The notes beneath the pieces were generated by a model. That model ran no database searches. It had not been told where the DNA came from and was given only the letters and a program-made list of their open reading frames with translations. This document shows, one piece after another, positions 7,833-17,072 of a stretch of DNA of 42,866 bases (positions are counted from its first letter, which is position 1; each line of letters begins with the position of its first letter). A program made the position numbers and the translations under genes. The stretch is from Desulforhopalus sp. Lineage in GTDB: Bacteria; Desulfobacterota; Desulfobulbia; Desulfobulbales; Desulfocapsaceae. Location: positions 1 to 42,866 of the forward strand of contig JANJUM010000179.1 of the NCBI GenBank assembly GCA_024710585.1, in the 5' to 3' direction.

Positions 7833-10800
7833 CTATACCTCGCTCCGCGCTGATTCGACGGCTTCCTGGGCCTGGGCGAAGTCGTAGTTGTCGATATGGC
7901 GCGCCGCCGTGTCGATGGCGGCGCGCACCGCCTCGGGCATCGCCATGGGGCGCAGCCGCTCGAGGGACGCCGCGCACAGCTTTGGCTTGCAGAGGCGCAG
8001 GGCGTGGATGAGCTGATCGAGTGCCTGCCGTAATGCGGCCAGTGCCGCCTCATCGGCAGGGGCGACGGGATGCTGGGCTGCGGTCGCCGTCTCCGGCGCA
8101 GGGCTCGCGGCGGCCGGGCCGGAGGCCCGCACTGCCGCCGGTGCTCGTGGCGGCAGCCAGCGGCGCAGGGTCGCGAAGAGCTTGGCGAGGTCGATGGGCT
8201 TGGCGATATGGGCGTTCATCCCGGCTTCAAGAATCCTCTCCTGCTCCTCGACGGTGGCATAGGCGGTCATGGCGATGATCGGCAGCGAGGCGCAGGCGGG
8301 TATGGCACGGATGGCGCGGGTGGCTTCGATGCCATCCATGACCGGCATCTGGATGTCCATAAGGACGCAGTCCACCGCTGTGGCTGTCACCAGCCTGACC
8401 GCCTCCTCGCCATTGGCGGCGACGAGCACCTCCAGGCCCTCGTTTTCGAGGACGCCGACCGCGACGAGGCGGTTGAATTCGTTATCCTCCACCACCAGCA
8501 CCCGCGCCCCGCGGAGCAGCCCTTCGACTGAGGCGGCGGCCTTTTCCCGTGGCGGCGTGGTCTTGCCGTTGTCCTTGCTGGTCTCTTTGGCCAGCGTGGC
8601 CAGTGCCGTGGCCACGCTGCGCAGGCCGAGCGGTTTGTACAGCGCCGGCACCTCGCCGCCGGCATGCCGATCGTCGATGGCGTTGCGAGCCTGTAGCGGC
8701 GCCAGGCGCAGCAGCAGGGGGCGGTCGACGCCTGCGGGCCAGCGGGCCAGCAGGGCGGCGGCATCGGTGGTAAAACGAGAGGCGCTGTCGGCGGCGAGAA
8801 AGACCAGCTCGAAGGGCTGCAAGCCCATGTTCTCGCCCAGCAGTTCGCTGCCTTCGTCACCGTCGGCGGTGCCTGCCGCCTCGACGCCGAGCATGGCGAG
8901 ATAGTTGGCCAGGGCTTTTCGCGTTTCCTGGTGGGCATCGACGATCAGGGCCCGTCGCCAGGGGTGGCCGCTTGCCGCCTGTGCCGGTTCTGCCGTCGCC
9001 GACGGCGCGAAGACGGCGTCGAAGGAGAAGCGGCTCCCTTGGCCGAGGCTGCTTTCGACGCTGATTTCTCCACCCATCTGCCGCACCAGGCGCTGGGCGA
9101 TGGACAGGCCGAGGCCGGTGCCGCCGAACTGGCGGGTGATGGTGAGGTCTGCCTGGGTGAAGGGGGTGAAGAGCCTCTCGGCCTGCTCCGGCGCCAGGCC
9201 GATGCCGGTGTCGATAGTGTCGAAACGCAGCCGTACCAGCCCTTCCGGGGCCAGTGTTTCACGTCGAACCTTGACCAGGATCTCCCCCTGAGCGGTGAAT
9301 TTGACGGCGTTGCCGACGAGGTTGATGAGGATTTGCCCCAATCGCAGGGGGTCGCCGAGAAGGAGGGCGGGGACGTCGGGCTCGACGGTGACGGTGAAGG
9401 TGATGGGCTTGTCGAGGAGGCGCGTGGAGATGACGGTGACGAGATGGTCGAGAACCTCGTGCAGGTCGAAGGCCACCTCCTCGAGATGCAGGTAGCCGGC
9501 CTCGATCTTGGAAAAATCGAGGATATCGTTGAGGATGCGCAACAGTGAAGTCGCCGCCTGTTCGGCCTTGCCAAGAAAATCGCGCTGCTGGTTGCTGAGT
9601 TCGGTACGCAGGGCGAGGTGGAGCATGCCGAGCACGGCGTTCATCGGCGTGCGAATTTCGTGGCTCATGTTGGCGAGGAAGATGCTCTTCGCCTGGTTGG
9701 CGCTTTCAGCCTCCCTGGCCAGCAGCTCGGCGCGGTTGATGGCCGACTCCAGCTGCTGATTGGCGGCGAGCAGGGCGTTTTCCGACTTCTTGCGCTCGCG
9801 GATATCGACGAAGCACTCGAGCAGCTTGGCCTTGCCCTTGACATTGATGGTACGAACCGTCTTCAGCACCGGGATGCGGGCGCCGTCGGCGGTGATCATG
9901 ATGCGGTCGGAGTTGTCCACCGTCTGGCCGAGATCGGATATCGGGCAGCAGTCTTTATCTGCCGGGCAGAGGAAGTGGTGACAGACGTTGCCGACAATGT
10001 TCTCGGCGGTGGCCCCGAACAGGCTGGCGGCGAAGGGGTTGACCTGCTCGATGATCCTGGTGGCGGCGTCGATGATGACCAGGCCGACGGGCAGGCTCTC
10101 CATCAGCGTTCGCTGGATGCTCTCGTTGTCGAGCAGCTGTTCCTCCATGCGCCGTCGTTCGGTGATATCCTCCTTGAGGGCGATGAAGTGGGTGATGGTC
10201 CCCTCCTCGTCGCGAATCGGCGAGATGGACACCGATTCCCAGTAGAGCGAACCGTCCTTATGCCTGTTCTGCAGTTCCCCCCGCCACTCGCCGCCGCGGG
10301 TGATGGTCTCCCACAGGTCGCGGTAGACGGTTTCGGAGACCAGCCCGGATTTGAGGAACCTCGGGTTCTGCCCGAGGGCCTCGTCGATGGTGTAGCCGGA
10401 GCGCTGCACGAACCTGGCGTTGACATACTCGATGGTGCCTGCCGCGTCGGTGATGACGACGCTGACCGGGCTCTGCTCCACGGCGGTGGACAGCTTGCGG
10501 CCGGTTTCCTCGCTTCGTCGCAGGGCGGCCTCGGTTTCCTTGCGCTGGGTGATATCGTGGAAGGCGATGACCGAGCTCACCACCCGGCCCTCGTGGATGA
10601 TGGGGCGGCTGGCCACCTCGACGATCAGCAGCCTGCCGTCCCTGGTGAGAAAACACTCCTCGCCGTCATAAGGCTGGCCGCGATGGACGTGGGCGTGGAA
10701 GGGGCATTGCTCCTTGGGGATCCATTCCCCGTCGCGGTTGCGGTGAAAGAGTCCGTGACCCTCGCGGCCGAGCATCTCCTCGCGGGAATAGCCGAGCAGG

Positions 10801-11969
10801 CTGCAGGCCGCCGGGTTTACTTCGGTAATGAACCCGTGCAGGTTCTGCACGTAGAGGCCGTCGGCGAGGGCGGCATGGGTTGCCTCGAGGCTCTGCGTCG
10901 AGGCGGCCAGGGCCCGGGTGCGCAGGCGCAGGCGCCAGACGAGGGTGAAGATCAGGCCAAGGGCGGCGGTGGCGAACGCCACCATGAGGAGGAACTCCTG
11001 GCGCATCTTGCCGACCACCGGGTCTTTCTTGTAGGTGACGAGGTACCCCGACAGCTGGCGGCTGACATCGTGCATGGGGAGCAGGGAGACGCTGTAGGCC
11101 GAGTGCGCCAGCCAGGCGGCGACGGTCAGCGGCCGCCCCTCGTCCATGGCCTGCTGCACATCCTTGCGCTTGCTGAGCAGCCGATTGAGCTCGCGAGCCT
11201 CGGCGGACAGGGGGGGCGGACTGTTGGGGAGCACCGCGTTGGCATCCTCGATGAGGAAATCGGGGTTGATGTCGGCCTCGCTGTACAGCCATTGCTGATC
11301 ACTGAAGAGATAGGCCTTGGCCAGCGCCTGGGTGAGCACATAGGCGTATTCGCGTTGGGGATCGAGTTCGCGCAGGGAGTCGAGGATGGACTTGACCGTC
11401 AAGCCGACCTCGACGCTGCCGAGATGGCGGCCGTTGCGTGCCAGCGGGAAGATATAGCGGAAGCCGGAGCCGGTCTTGCCGCTTTCGAGACCCTCGACGA
11501 CGCGCTGTTCGATGTTGCAGATGCGTACCCCGGGACGGATGGTGAACAGCGGGTCGCCATAGCGGTCGGGCTGGTGAAAGCGGAGGAAGCTCGAGCCGTC
11601 GGCAAGGTGGAAGTGCAGCTGCAGCAGGTTCTGCTGGCGCATGCGCTCGTAGTGGCCGTAGAGGTGGCGGTAGAGGCGGCCCCGCGCCACATCGCCAGCT
11701 CCGCTCGCATCGTCGGTGGCCTGTTCGAGGAGGCTAAGCGTCTGCGAGGTATTGAGGGTGGTGGCGTAGAAGCTCTCCATGGCCAGGCGGTACATCTGCA
11801 CGCTGGCGCGATAGGCGGTGTCGAGAATGGCCTGGTGTTCGGAGAAGTGGCTGCGCTCCTTGAGCTGCCAGTTGAAATAGAGGAAGAGGGCGAGGGCGAG
11901 GGTAGAGGAGAGCACCAGCGCGGGAAAGCCGAGACGTTCCTCGATATGTTTCCAGCGGCCCTGTTTCAT
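7833..11969 (-). CDS. dCache-PAS-PAS-PAS hybrid sensor histidine kinase
   Basis: A 1378-residue kinase. TM1 is at 13-31, and a periplasmic double-Cache-like domain (about 35-320) contains HLADGSSFLRFHQPDRYGD, typical of dCache_3. TM2 is at 326-346. Three PAS domains follow (about 360-475, 490-605, 615-725); the third has a Cys cluster (Cys663, Cys668, Cys674, Cys675). HisKA has His770 in SHEIRTPMN, and HATPase_c spans about 870-985. A first receiver-like domain (1005-1125) is degenerate: Ala occupies the expected phospho-Asp position in LVFLAAD. A second receiver is intact with Asp1205 in CVLMDIQMPVMDG. The C-terminal helical tail resembles an Hpt-like bundle but shows no clear phospho-His. 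The start ATG overlaps the stop of the upstream binding-protein gene (ATGA at 11969-11966), so it is co-translated with it. The HD-GYP regulator follows downstream. Confidence 0.94.
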   Translation of the reverse strand: MKQGRWKHIEERLGFPALVLSSTLALALFLYFNWQLKERSHFSEHQAILDTAYRASVQMYRLAMESFYATTLNTSQTLSLLEQATDDASGAGDVARGRLYRHLYGHYERMRQQNLLQLHFHLADGSSFLRFHQPDRYGDPLFTIRPGVRICNIEQRVVEGLESGKTGSGFRYIFPLARNGRHLGSVEVGLTVKSILDSLRELDPQREYAYVLTQALAKAYLFSDQQWLYSEADINPDFLIEDANAVLPNSPPPLSAEARELNRLLSKRKDVQQAMDEGRPLTVAAWLAHSAYSVSLLPMHDVSRQLSGYLVTYKKDPVVGKMRQEFLLMVAFATAALGLIFTLVWRLRLRTRALAASTQSLEATHAALADGLYVQNLHGFITEVNPAACSLLGYSREEMLGREGHGLFHRNRDGEWIPKEQCPFHAHVHRGQPYDGEECFLTRDGRLLIVEVASRPIIHEGRVVSSVIAFHDITQRKETEAALRRSEETGRKLSTAVEQSPVSVVITDAAGTIEYVNARFVQRSGYTIDEALGQNPRFLKSGLVSETVYRDLWETITRGGEWRGELQNRHKDGSLYWESVSISPIRDEEGTITHFIALKEDITERRRMEEQLLDNESIQRTLMESLPVGLVIIDAATRIIEQVNPFAASLFGATAENIVGNVCHHFLCPADKDCCPISDLGQTVDNSDRIMITADGARIPVLKTVRTINVKGKAKLLECFVDIRERKKSENALLAANQQLESAINRAELLAREAESANQAKSIFLANMSHEIRTPMNAVLGMLHLALRTELSNQQRDFLGKAEQAATSLLRILNDILDFSKIEAGYLHLEEVAFDLHEVLDHLVTVISTRLLDKPITFTVTVEPDVPALLLGDPLRLGQILINLVGNAVKFTAQGEILVKVRRETLAPEGLVRLRFDTIDTGIGLAPEQAERLFTPFTQADLTITRQFGGTGLGLSIAQRLVRQMGGEISVESSLGQGSRFSFDAVFAPSATAEPAQAASGHPWRRALIVDAHQETRKALANYLAMLGVEAAGTADGDEGSELLGENMGLQPFELVFLAADSASRFTTDAAALLARWPAGVDRPLLLRLAPLQARNAIDDRHAGGEVPALYKPLGLRSVATALATLAKETSKDNGKTTPPREKAAASVEGLLRGARVLVVEDNEFNRLVAVGVLENEGLEVLVAANGEEAVRLVTATAVDCVLMDIQMPVMDGIEATRAIRAIPACASLPIIAMTAYATVEEQERILEAGMNAHIAKPIDLAKLFATLRRWLPPRAPAAVRASGPAAASPAPETATAAQHPVAPADEAALAALRQALDQLIHALRLCKPKLCAASLERLRPMAMPEAVRAAIDTAARHIDNYDFAQAQEAVESARSEV

Positions 11970-12853
11970 TCTTCCTTGCTGGCGTTGGGGATGATGATGT
12001 CGCCCCTGAAGCGGCGCACCACGTCGTAGTCGCTGTCGCCGGCGACCACGGCGCCATAGCGGATATTCTCCCCCCACTGGGCGAGGAGTTCATGGTCGGC
12101 CCCCGCCGGGTGCAGCCCGGTCAGTGCCTTCTGCAGGGCCTGAATGGTCGAGGCCGGCAGGGTGGCTCGGTTGGCGACCAGTCCGAACGAGGGGATGGGC
12201 GCAGTTTCGGCGAGGACCTTCAATCCGAGGTGGGCGTATTTCTTGCCTATGGCCGTCTTGAGGCCGCCGATATCGTAGGCGCCGCGCACCACCGCCAGAG
12301 CGACGGCGTCGTGTTTCTCGAGATAGGTGTAGTAATTGTCCTCGATCCAGCTGCCCCGTTCCTGCAGCAGCCCGTTGACGGCGAGATAGCCGCAGGTGGA
12401 CAGGGGCTGGGTGAGGGCGATCTTTCGCCCGGTCAGTTGGCTCAACTTGACGGTCGAGTCGGCGAAGGCGACGATGGCGCAGGTGTACATCGGCTTGCCT
12501 GAAGGCTCGTTGAAGTGGACCAGCGGTTCGGCCTTGTCGGTGCGGGAGCGCAGTTCCACGTAGGGCAGGGGACCGAGATAGGCGAGGTCGATCTTGTCGG
12601 CGACGAAGCGGTCGATGATGTCGCCGTAATCGTCGGCGAAGACAAAGTCGATGTTCGTGCCCAAGGTGTTCTGCAGATGGAGCAGCATGGGGCGGAACTG
12701 CTTGACCACCGTCTCCCGGCTCTCCATGGGCAGCGGGGCGAAACGGATGGCGCCATCGGGCGCCGCCGCTGCGGTCGTGGCCACCGGCAGGATGAGCTGC
12801 CAGGTCAACAGTGCAAGGATGAGCAAGGGGGCCGGAAAGCGGGGCAGGAACAT
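11966..12853 (-). CDS. PhnD-like periplasmic substrate-binding protein
   Basis: This 295-residue protein has an N-terminal signal peptide (hydrophobic core LLILALLTWQLILPVA, then an Ala-rich cleavage region). Its mature part fits the phosphate/phosphite/phosphonate-binding PhnD family: FAPLPMESRETVVKQFRPML, FADDYGDIIDRFVADKIDLAYLGPLPY (in separate stretches), and LTGRKIALTQPLST. The ATG at 12853 follows GAGG by about seven bases. An in-frame upstream Met would place the signal sequence internally. No permease or ATPase gene adjoins it; it overlaps a hybrid kinase instead. It therefore probably presents a ligand to that kinase's periplasmic domain, as LuxP does for LuxQ, rather than feeding a transporter. 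The ligand is unknown, and the family binds phosphonates, phosphite, sulfonates and other small ions. Confidence 0.88.
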   Translation of the reverse strand: MFLPRFPAPLLILALLTWQLILPVATTAAAAPDGAIRFAPLPMESRETVVKQFRPMLLHLQNTLGTNIDFVFADDYGDIIDRFVADKIDLAYLGPLPYVELRSRTDKAEPLVHFNEPSGKPMYTCAIVAFADSTVKLSQLTGRKIALTQPLSTCGYLAVNGLLQERGSWIEDNYYTYLEKHDAVALAVVRGAYDIGGLKTAIGKKYAHLGLKVLAETAPIPSFGLVANRATLPASTIQALQKALTGLHPAGADHELLAQWGENIRYGAVVAGDSDYDVVRRFRGDIIIPNASKEE

Positions 12854-13299
12854 GGACACCTCTGCTTGACGGGAAAAGGGGTGGCGTGACGACAGGCCTG
12901 CCGGCGGTCCAGGCGCCAGCCGCGGCATTCGGCGTTCTTCTACAGCATATTGAACGGGCCTGCCACTTACAAGGGCGGGGTGAAGCGTCGGTGAAAATTT
13001 GCACCCGGAGGCGCGGCATGAAATGCAAGGGAAAAAAGGCGGAGGTTGTCAAGGTGGGCGATTTTCCGTTGCAGAAGGCCCTTTTTTCCCGTCGCGGCGA
13101 AAAAACCTTGCCATTGGCAAGGATCCGTTATGCAATTGTGACGATGTTTCGTGCATGCCCGCCAGGTGAAAGATGAGTGCTGCGCAGATCATCGCGACGC
13201 GAGGCATCGTTGACTGTTTCGTTTTCCCGCGCGAGGAAGAGGTGGCGAGCGGTTCCCGCCGACACTCCCGTCCTTGCCGCATGTCGTCGAGGGGGTGCC
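12854..13299. promoter_or_regulatory. Divergent intergenic region with structured leader
   Basis: This 446-base region separates the minus-strand binding-protein operon from the + strand kinase at 13300 and must hold both promoters. No gene is convincing in it. It contains a terminator-like hairpin on the minus strand (13100-13122) and an 11-base inverted repeat, GGGAAAAAAGG (13029-13039) with CCTTTTTTCCC (13080-13090). Promoter elements could not be assigned with confidence. Confidence 0.6.
13100..13122 (-). terminator. Terminator-like hairpin in the leader of the binding-protein/kinase operon
   Basis: On the minus strand CCTTGCC-AAT-GGCAAGG (perfect 7-bp stem, 13122-13106) is followed directly by six T residues (13105-13100). 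It points towards the PhnD-like gene, whose start is about 250 bases downstream, and no minus-strand gene lies upstream to be terminated. It could be an attenuator in a long leader. The T-tract and the downstream GGGAAAAAAGG/CCTTTTTTCCC pair could form alternative structures. Confidence 0.5.
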
Positions 13300-16200
13300 A
13301 TGACTGTGCCGAGGATCCTGCCCAAGGTCGTTCTCTGTGTCTTCTTCTGCGCCTGTGGATTTCTCGGCAACTGGTTCAAGGTCAGCCTCTTCTTCAACGT
13401 CGACTTCCTCTTCGGGTCGGTTTTCGCCATGGCCGCCCTGGTCCTGGCGGGAAGGGCCTGCGGCGTCCTCACCGCCTTTGTCGGCGGGCTGTGCACCTAC
13501 CTGCTGTGGAATCACCCCTGGGCGGTCATCATCCTCACCAGCGAGACGCTGGTTGTCTCGTGGCTTCGTTCGCGGGGCAGGAACAATCTGGTCATCAATG
13601 ACCTCATCTACTGGATAGCCCTCGGCATACCGCTGGTCTACCTCTTCTACCATCAGGTCATGGGGCTCTCCTGGCAGGACACCCTGGTGGTCATGCTCAA
13701 GCAGTCGATCAACGGGGTGTGTAATACCCTGCTGGCAACCCTGGGTCTCTTTGCGGTCAGGCTGGCGAGGAAAAAGAGCGGGGTGCGCACCGCCTATTCG
13801 GACGTCCTCTTCGCGGCACTGCTCTCTTTCGCCCTTCTGCCGACCATCTCGCTCTCCGTATCGGCGATCAGGACGTACCAGGAACAGAAGGTGGACTTCC
13901 TGCAGTCGCGGGTTTCCTCGGTGTCCGCATCGGTGCGCGACAGCATGGAGGCGTGGATCGCCGAACACCACAATAACGTGCAGATCCTCGCCTCGCTTAT
14001 CGGCGACCCCAACAACGCCTCGCCCGAGGTCCTGCAGCATTATGTGGAGATCCTCGGCGCCGCCACGCCGGCCTTCAAGGGCATGGGGGTGTTCGACGCG
14101 GCGTCCATCTCGGTCGCCTATACCCCTCTGCTGCAGGATGGCAAGTCCACCCTGGGCGTCGATATGTCGGCGCGGAGCCATATCGCCATCATGCGCAGGG
14201 ACAAGCAGCCCTATATCACCGATATGCTGATGAGCAAGCTCGGCGATCCCTCCCCCATCGTGGTGTTCGCCGCCCCGGTCGTCCTCTCCGGGGAATACCG
14301 GGGCTACTGCAGCGGCGTCGTCGAGACCTCGCAGGTGCGCGACATGCTCGAACATGCCCGCGAGGCGGGAGTTCATGTCACCCTCGTCGATGGACAAAAT
14401 CGGGTCATCGTCAGCACCCTTGGCGAAGTGAAGGCGATGGTGCCGTTTCTGCGGCCCTACCTGCAGACCGGCGAGGCGGAACGAGGGAAGCCCCTGTTCT
14501 ACAAGCCCGAGGCCAGGGCCAATATCAGCGTCATGCGGCAGTGGCGGGAGTCTTTCCTCTACCAGGTGGAAGAGGTCTCGGACAACTGCCGCTGGCGGGT
14601 TGTCGTAGAAGCCTCCCTGCAGCCGCTGACCGTCGACATCTCCAACTACAGCCTGACCTGGCTGTCCCTGCAGGGCCTGCTCGTCGTCGCCGCAGTCGTT
14701 CTCTCCTTTATCGGCAGCAACAGGTTCATCGGCGGGGTGCAGAAGCTGCAGGTCTTGTCCCGCCTGGTGACCAGGCAGAGCGACGAGAGCAGTCAGCTGA
14801 CATGGCCGCGCAGCACCATCGCCGAGATCGATGAACTCTCCGCCAATGTGCAGCAGATGACCCTGGCGCTGCTGCAGAATATCGCCGACCGGGAGGAGAA
14901 CGAGCGGCGCATCACCCATATCAACCGCGTGCTCGACTCCATCCGCCTCATCAATAAGCTCATCGTCTACGAAACGGACCGCAGGTCCCTGCTGCAGCGG
15001 GCCTGTGAGCTGCTCATCGAAACGCGCGGCTATCGCACGGCATGGGCCGCCCTGTATGATGACCAGGGTCGTCTGACCGTCTTTGCCCAGTCGGGTTTCG
15101 GCGACGAGATCGATCACCTGCTGGCGGCGATGGAAGAGGGGAGGATGCCCGAGTGCTACCTGCAGGTCAAGAGGGAGAAAATGATTGTCCTCGCCATGAG
15201 CGACCTCGTCGCGCAATGCGCCACCTGCCCCTTGGCCTCCAGGCACCGTGACGGAACCGCCATGGTCGGCACTCTGCGCCATAACGAGCGCGAGTATGGC
15301 CTGCTCGCCGTGACCCTGCCGGCGGACAATGTCGACGAGGCCAACGAACTGGCACTGTTCGGCGAGTTGAGCGGCGATCTGGGCTATGCACTGTACAGCA
15401 TCGAACAGGAGGAAAAGCGCCGCCAGGCCGAAGAGCTGTACAGCCTCCTGTTCAGCGGCAGCGTGGACGGCATCCTCATCGCCGAAGCGAAGAGCAAGCG
15501 CTTCCGCTTCGCCAACCCGGCCATCTGCAGATTCCTCGGTTACTCGCGCGAGGAACTTCTCACCCTCGGTGTCCCGTCCATTCACCCGCCGGAGAGCGTC
15601 GGCGACATTCTCGCCGGTTTCGAGAGCCAGGCCAGGGAGGAGATGGTGGTCATGACCGATGTCGCCTGTCTGCGCAAAGATGGCACGGTGCTCTACGCCG
15701 ACGTCACCGCCGCCCCCATCGTCATCGAGGGCAATCTCTGCCTGGCCGGGTTCTTCCGCGATATTACGGCGCGCAAGTCCATGGAGGAGGATCGCCGGAA
15801 ATTGCAGAACCAGCTGCTGCAGGCGCAGAAGATGGAGTCTGTCGGCAGGCTGGCCGGGGGGGTGGCCCATGACTACAACAATATGCTGAGCGTCATTCTC
15901 GGCTATACCGAAATGGCCCTGGACGATACCGAACCGGGGCACCCCCTGCACGAGGCCCTGGAGGCGGTTTTCGGCGCCGCGCGGCGCTCAGCCGAGATCA
16001 CCCGCCAGCTGCTGGCCTTTGCCCGCAAGCAGACCATCGCCCCGGTGGTCCTCGACATCAACGAAACCATCAGCGGCATGTTGAATATGCTGCGACGGCT
16101 GCTGGGCGAGAACGTCACCCTGCACTGGGCCCCGGATCCCGAGGTCTGGCAAGTGAAGATGGACCCCTCGCAGATTGACCAGATCCTCGCCAATCTCTGC

Positions 16201-16971
16201 GTCAACGCCAGGGATGCCATCGTTGATATCGGCCGGATCACCATCGAGACGGGTAACGCCGTCCTCGACGAGGCCAGCTGCGCCAGGCACAGCGACTGTC
16301 AGCCGGGGGACTATGTGATGCTTGCGGTGAGCGATACCGGCTGCGGCATGGACAGCAAAACCGTGGAGAAAATTTTCGAGCCATACTTCACCACCAAGGA
16401 GATCGGCAAGGGCACCGGCCTGGGCATGTCCACCGTTTATGGCATCGTCAAGCAGAACGGGGGAGCGATAAGCATTTACAGCGAGCCGGGCAAAGGCACC
16501 ACGGTGCGCATCTATATCCCGCGCTTCGACAGCCTGGTGCAGGCGATGGCCGTGGAAGAGCCGGGGGCGGCCCCCCTCGGCAAGGGGGAAACGCTTCTGC
16601 TCGTGGAAGACGATTTCTCGGTGCGCCAGCTGGGCAGGACCATGCTGGAGCGATCCGGCTACACCGTGCTCGCCGCGGCGTCACCGGGCGAGGCCCTGGC
16701 CCTGGCCAGGGAGCATGCCGGGCGGATCGAGCTGCTGGTGACCGACGTGGTGATGCCGGAGATGAACGGCAAGGAACTGGCGACAAAGCTGCACAATCTC
16801 TATCCGCATCTCAAGGTTCTCTACATGTCGGGGTATACGGCCAATGCCATCGCCCACCACGGCGTCCTCGACGATGGCGTCAATTTTATTGAGAAGCCGT
16901 TCTCGTACAAAAACCTGCGACGAAAAATCCACGCCGTGCTGAGCGGTGCCGAGAAAGCTTCCCGCATGTGA
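13300..16971 (+). CDS. Polytopic membrane-Cache-GAF-PAS hybrid sensor histidine kinase
   Basis: A 1223-residue kinase. The N-terminus (8-160) is a multi-pass membrane region with about five hydrophobic helices, MASE-like but not assignable to a named family by eye. A further TM (about 167-190), an extracytoplasmic Cache-like domain (about 195-445) and TM (455-475) follow. Then come a linker/HAMP-like helix, GAF (about 555-700, with CATCPL), PAS (710-825), HisKA with His857 in GGVAHDYNNML, HATPase_c (about 950-1075) and a receiver with Asp1149 in LLVTDVVMPEMNG. The ATG at 13300 was chosen for its GAGGGGG just upstream; the longer frame from 13177 adds a basic non-conserved stretch. It is divergent from the PhnD-like operon and a paralogue of the first kinase in the window. 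Confidence 0.93.
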   Translation: MTVPRILPKVVLCVFFCACGFLGNWFKVSLFFNVDFLFGSVFAMAALVLAGRACGVLTAFVGGLCTYLLWNHPWAVIILTSETLVVSWLRSRGRNNLVINDLIYWIALGIPLVYLFYHQVMGLSWQDTLVVMLKQSINGVCNTLLATLGLFAVRLARKKSGVRTAYSDVLFAALLSFALLPTISLSVSAIRTYQEQKVDFLQSRVSSVSASVRDSMEAWIAEHHNNVQILASLIGDPNNASPEVLQHYVEILGAATPAFKGMGVFDAASISVAYTPLLQDGKSTLGVDMSARSHIAIMRRDKQPYITDMLMSKLGDPSPIVVFAAPVVLSGEYRGYCSGVVETSQVRDMLEHAREAGVHVTLVDGQNRVIVSTLGEVKAMVPFLRPYLQTGEAERGKPLFYKPEARANISVMRQWRESFLYQVEEVSDNCRWRVVVEASLQPLTVDISNYSLTWLSLQGLLVVAAVVLSFIGSNRFIGGVQKLQVLSRLVTRQSDESSQLTWPRSTIAEIDELSANVQQMTLALLQNIADREENERRITHINRVLDSIRLINKLIVYETDRRSLLQRACELLIETRGYRTAWAALYDDQGRLTVFAQSGFGDEIDHLLAAMEEGRMPECYLQVKREKMIVLAMSDLVAQCATCPLASRHRDGTAMVGTLRHNEREYGLLAVTLPADNVDEANELALFGELSGDLGYALYSIEQEEKRRQAEELYSLLFSGSVDGILIAEAKSKRFRFANPAICRFLGYSREELLTLGVPSIHPPESVGDILAGFESQAREEMVVMTDVACLRKDGTVLYADVTAAPIVIEGNLCLAGFFRDITARKSMEEDRRKLQNQLLQAQKMESVGRLAGGVAHDYNNMLSVILGYTEMALDDTEPGHPLHEALEAVFGAARRSAEITRQLLAFARKQTIAPVVLDINETISGMLNMLRRLLGENVTLHWAPDPEVWQVKMDPSQIDQILANLCVNARDAIVDIGRITIETGNAVLDEASCARHSDCQPGDYVMLAVSDTGCGMDSKTVEKIFEPYFTTKEIGKGTGLGMSTVYGIVKQNGGAISIYSEPGKGTTVRIYIPRFDSLVQAMAVEEPGAAPLGKGETLLLVEDDFSVRQLGRTMLERSGYTVLAAASPGEALALAREHAGRIELLVTDVVMPEMNGKELATKLHNLYPHLKVLYMSGYTANAIAHHGVLDDGVNFIEKPFSYKNLRRKIHAVLSGAEKASRM

Positions 16972-17011
16972 GCGAATGCGTGGGCGTCAGTGCAGCCGGG
17001 GCAATGGGTCT

Positions 17012-17058
17012 CAGGGGTGGAGGGGTGCCGAACGTGCCGCCAGCTTCCACCCTGTTTC
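17012..17058. terminator. Candidate bidirectional hairpin between convergent genes
   Basis: CAGGGGTGGA (17012-17021) pairs with TCCACCCTG (17046-17054) with one bulged G, in the 101-base gap between the convergent stops of the kinase and the PAQR-family gene. Only a short T run follows on the + strand, so termination efficiency is uncertain. Confidence 0.35.
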
Positions 17059-17072
17059 TGGGGCGGCCATTA

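Noticed and set aside
9618-12029. Very long + strand ORF (about 800 codons) opposite the dCache kinase
   Set aside because: Antisense shadow of a GC-rich gene: low-complexity, no domain, and the opposite strand has a full multi-domain kinase.
13106-13140. Sigma-54 promoter in the divergent region
   Set aside because: GG and GC dinucleotides are present but not at the required 10-base spacing.
13189-15951. 920-codon minus-strand ORF opposite the polytopic kinase
   Set aside because: Same antisense effect; rich in Gly, Asp, Gln and His and no motifs, while the + strand frame carries all kinase motifs.
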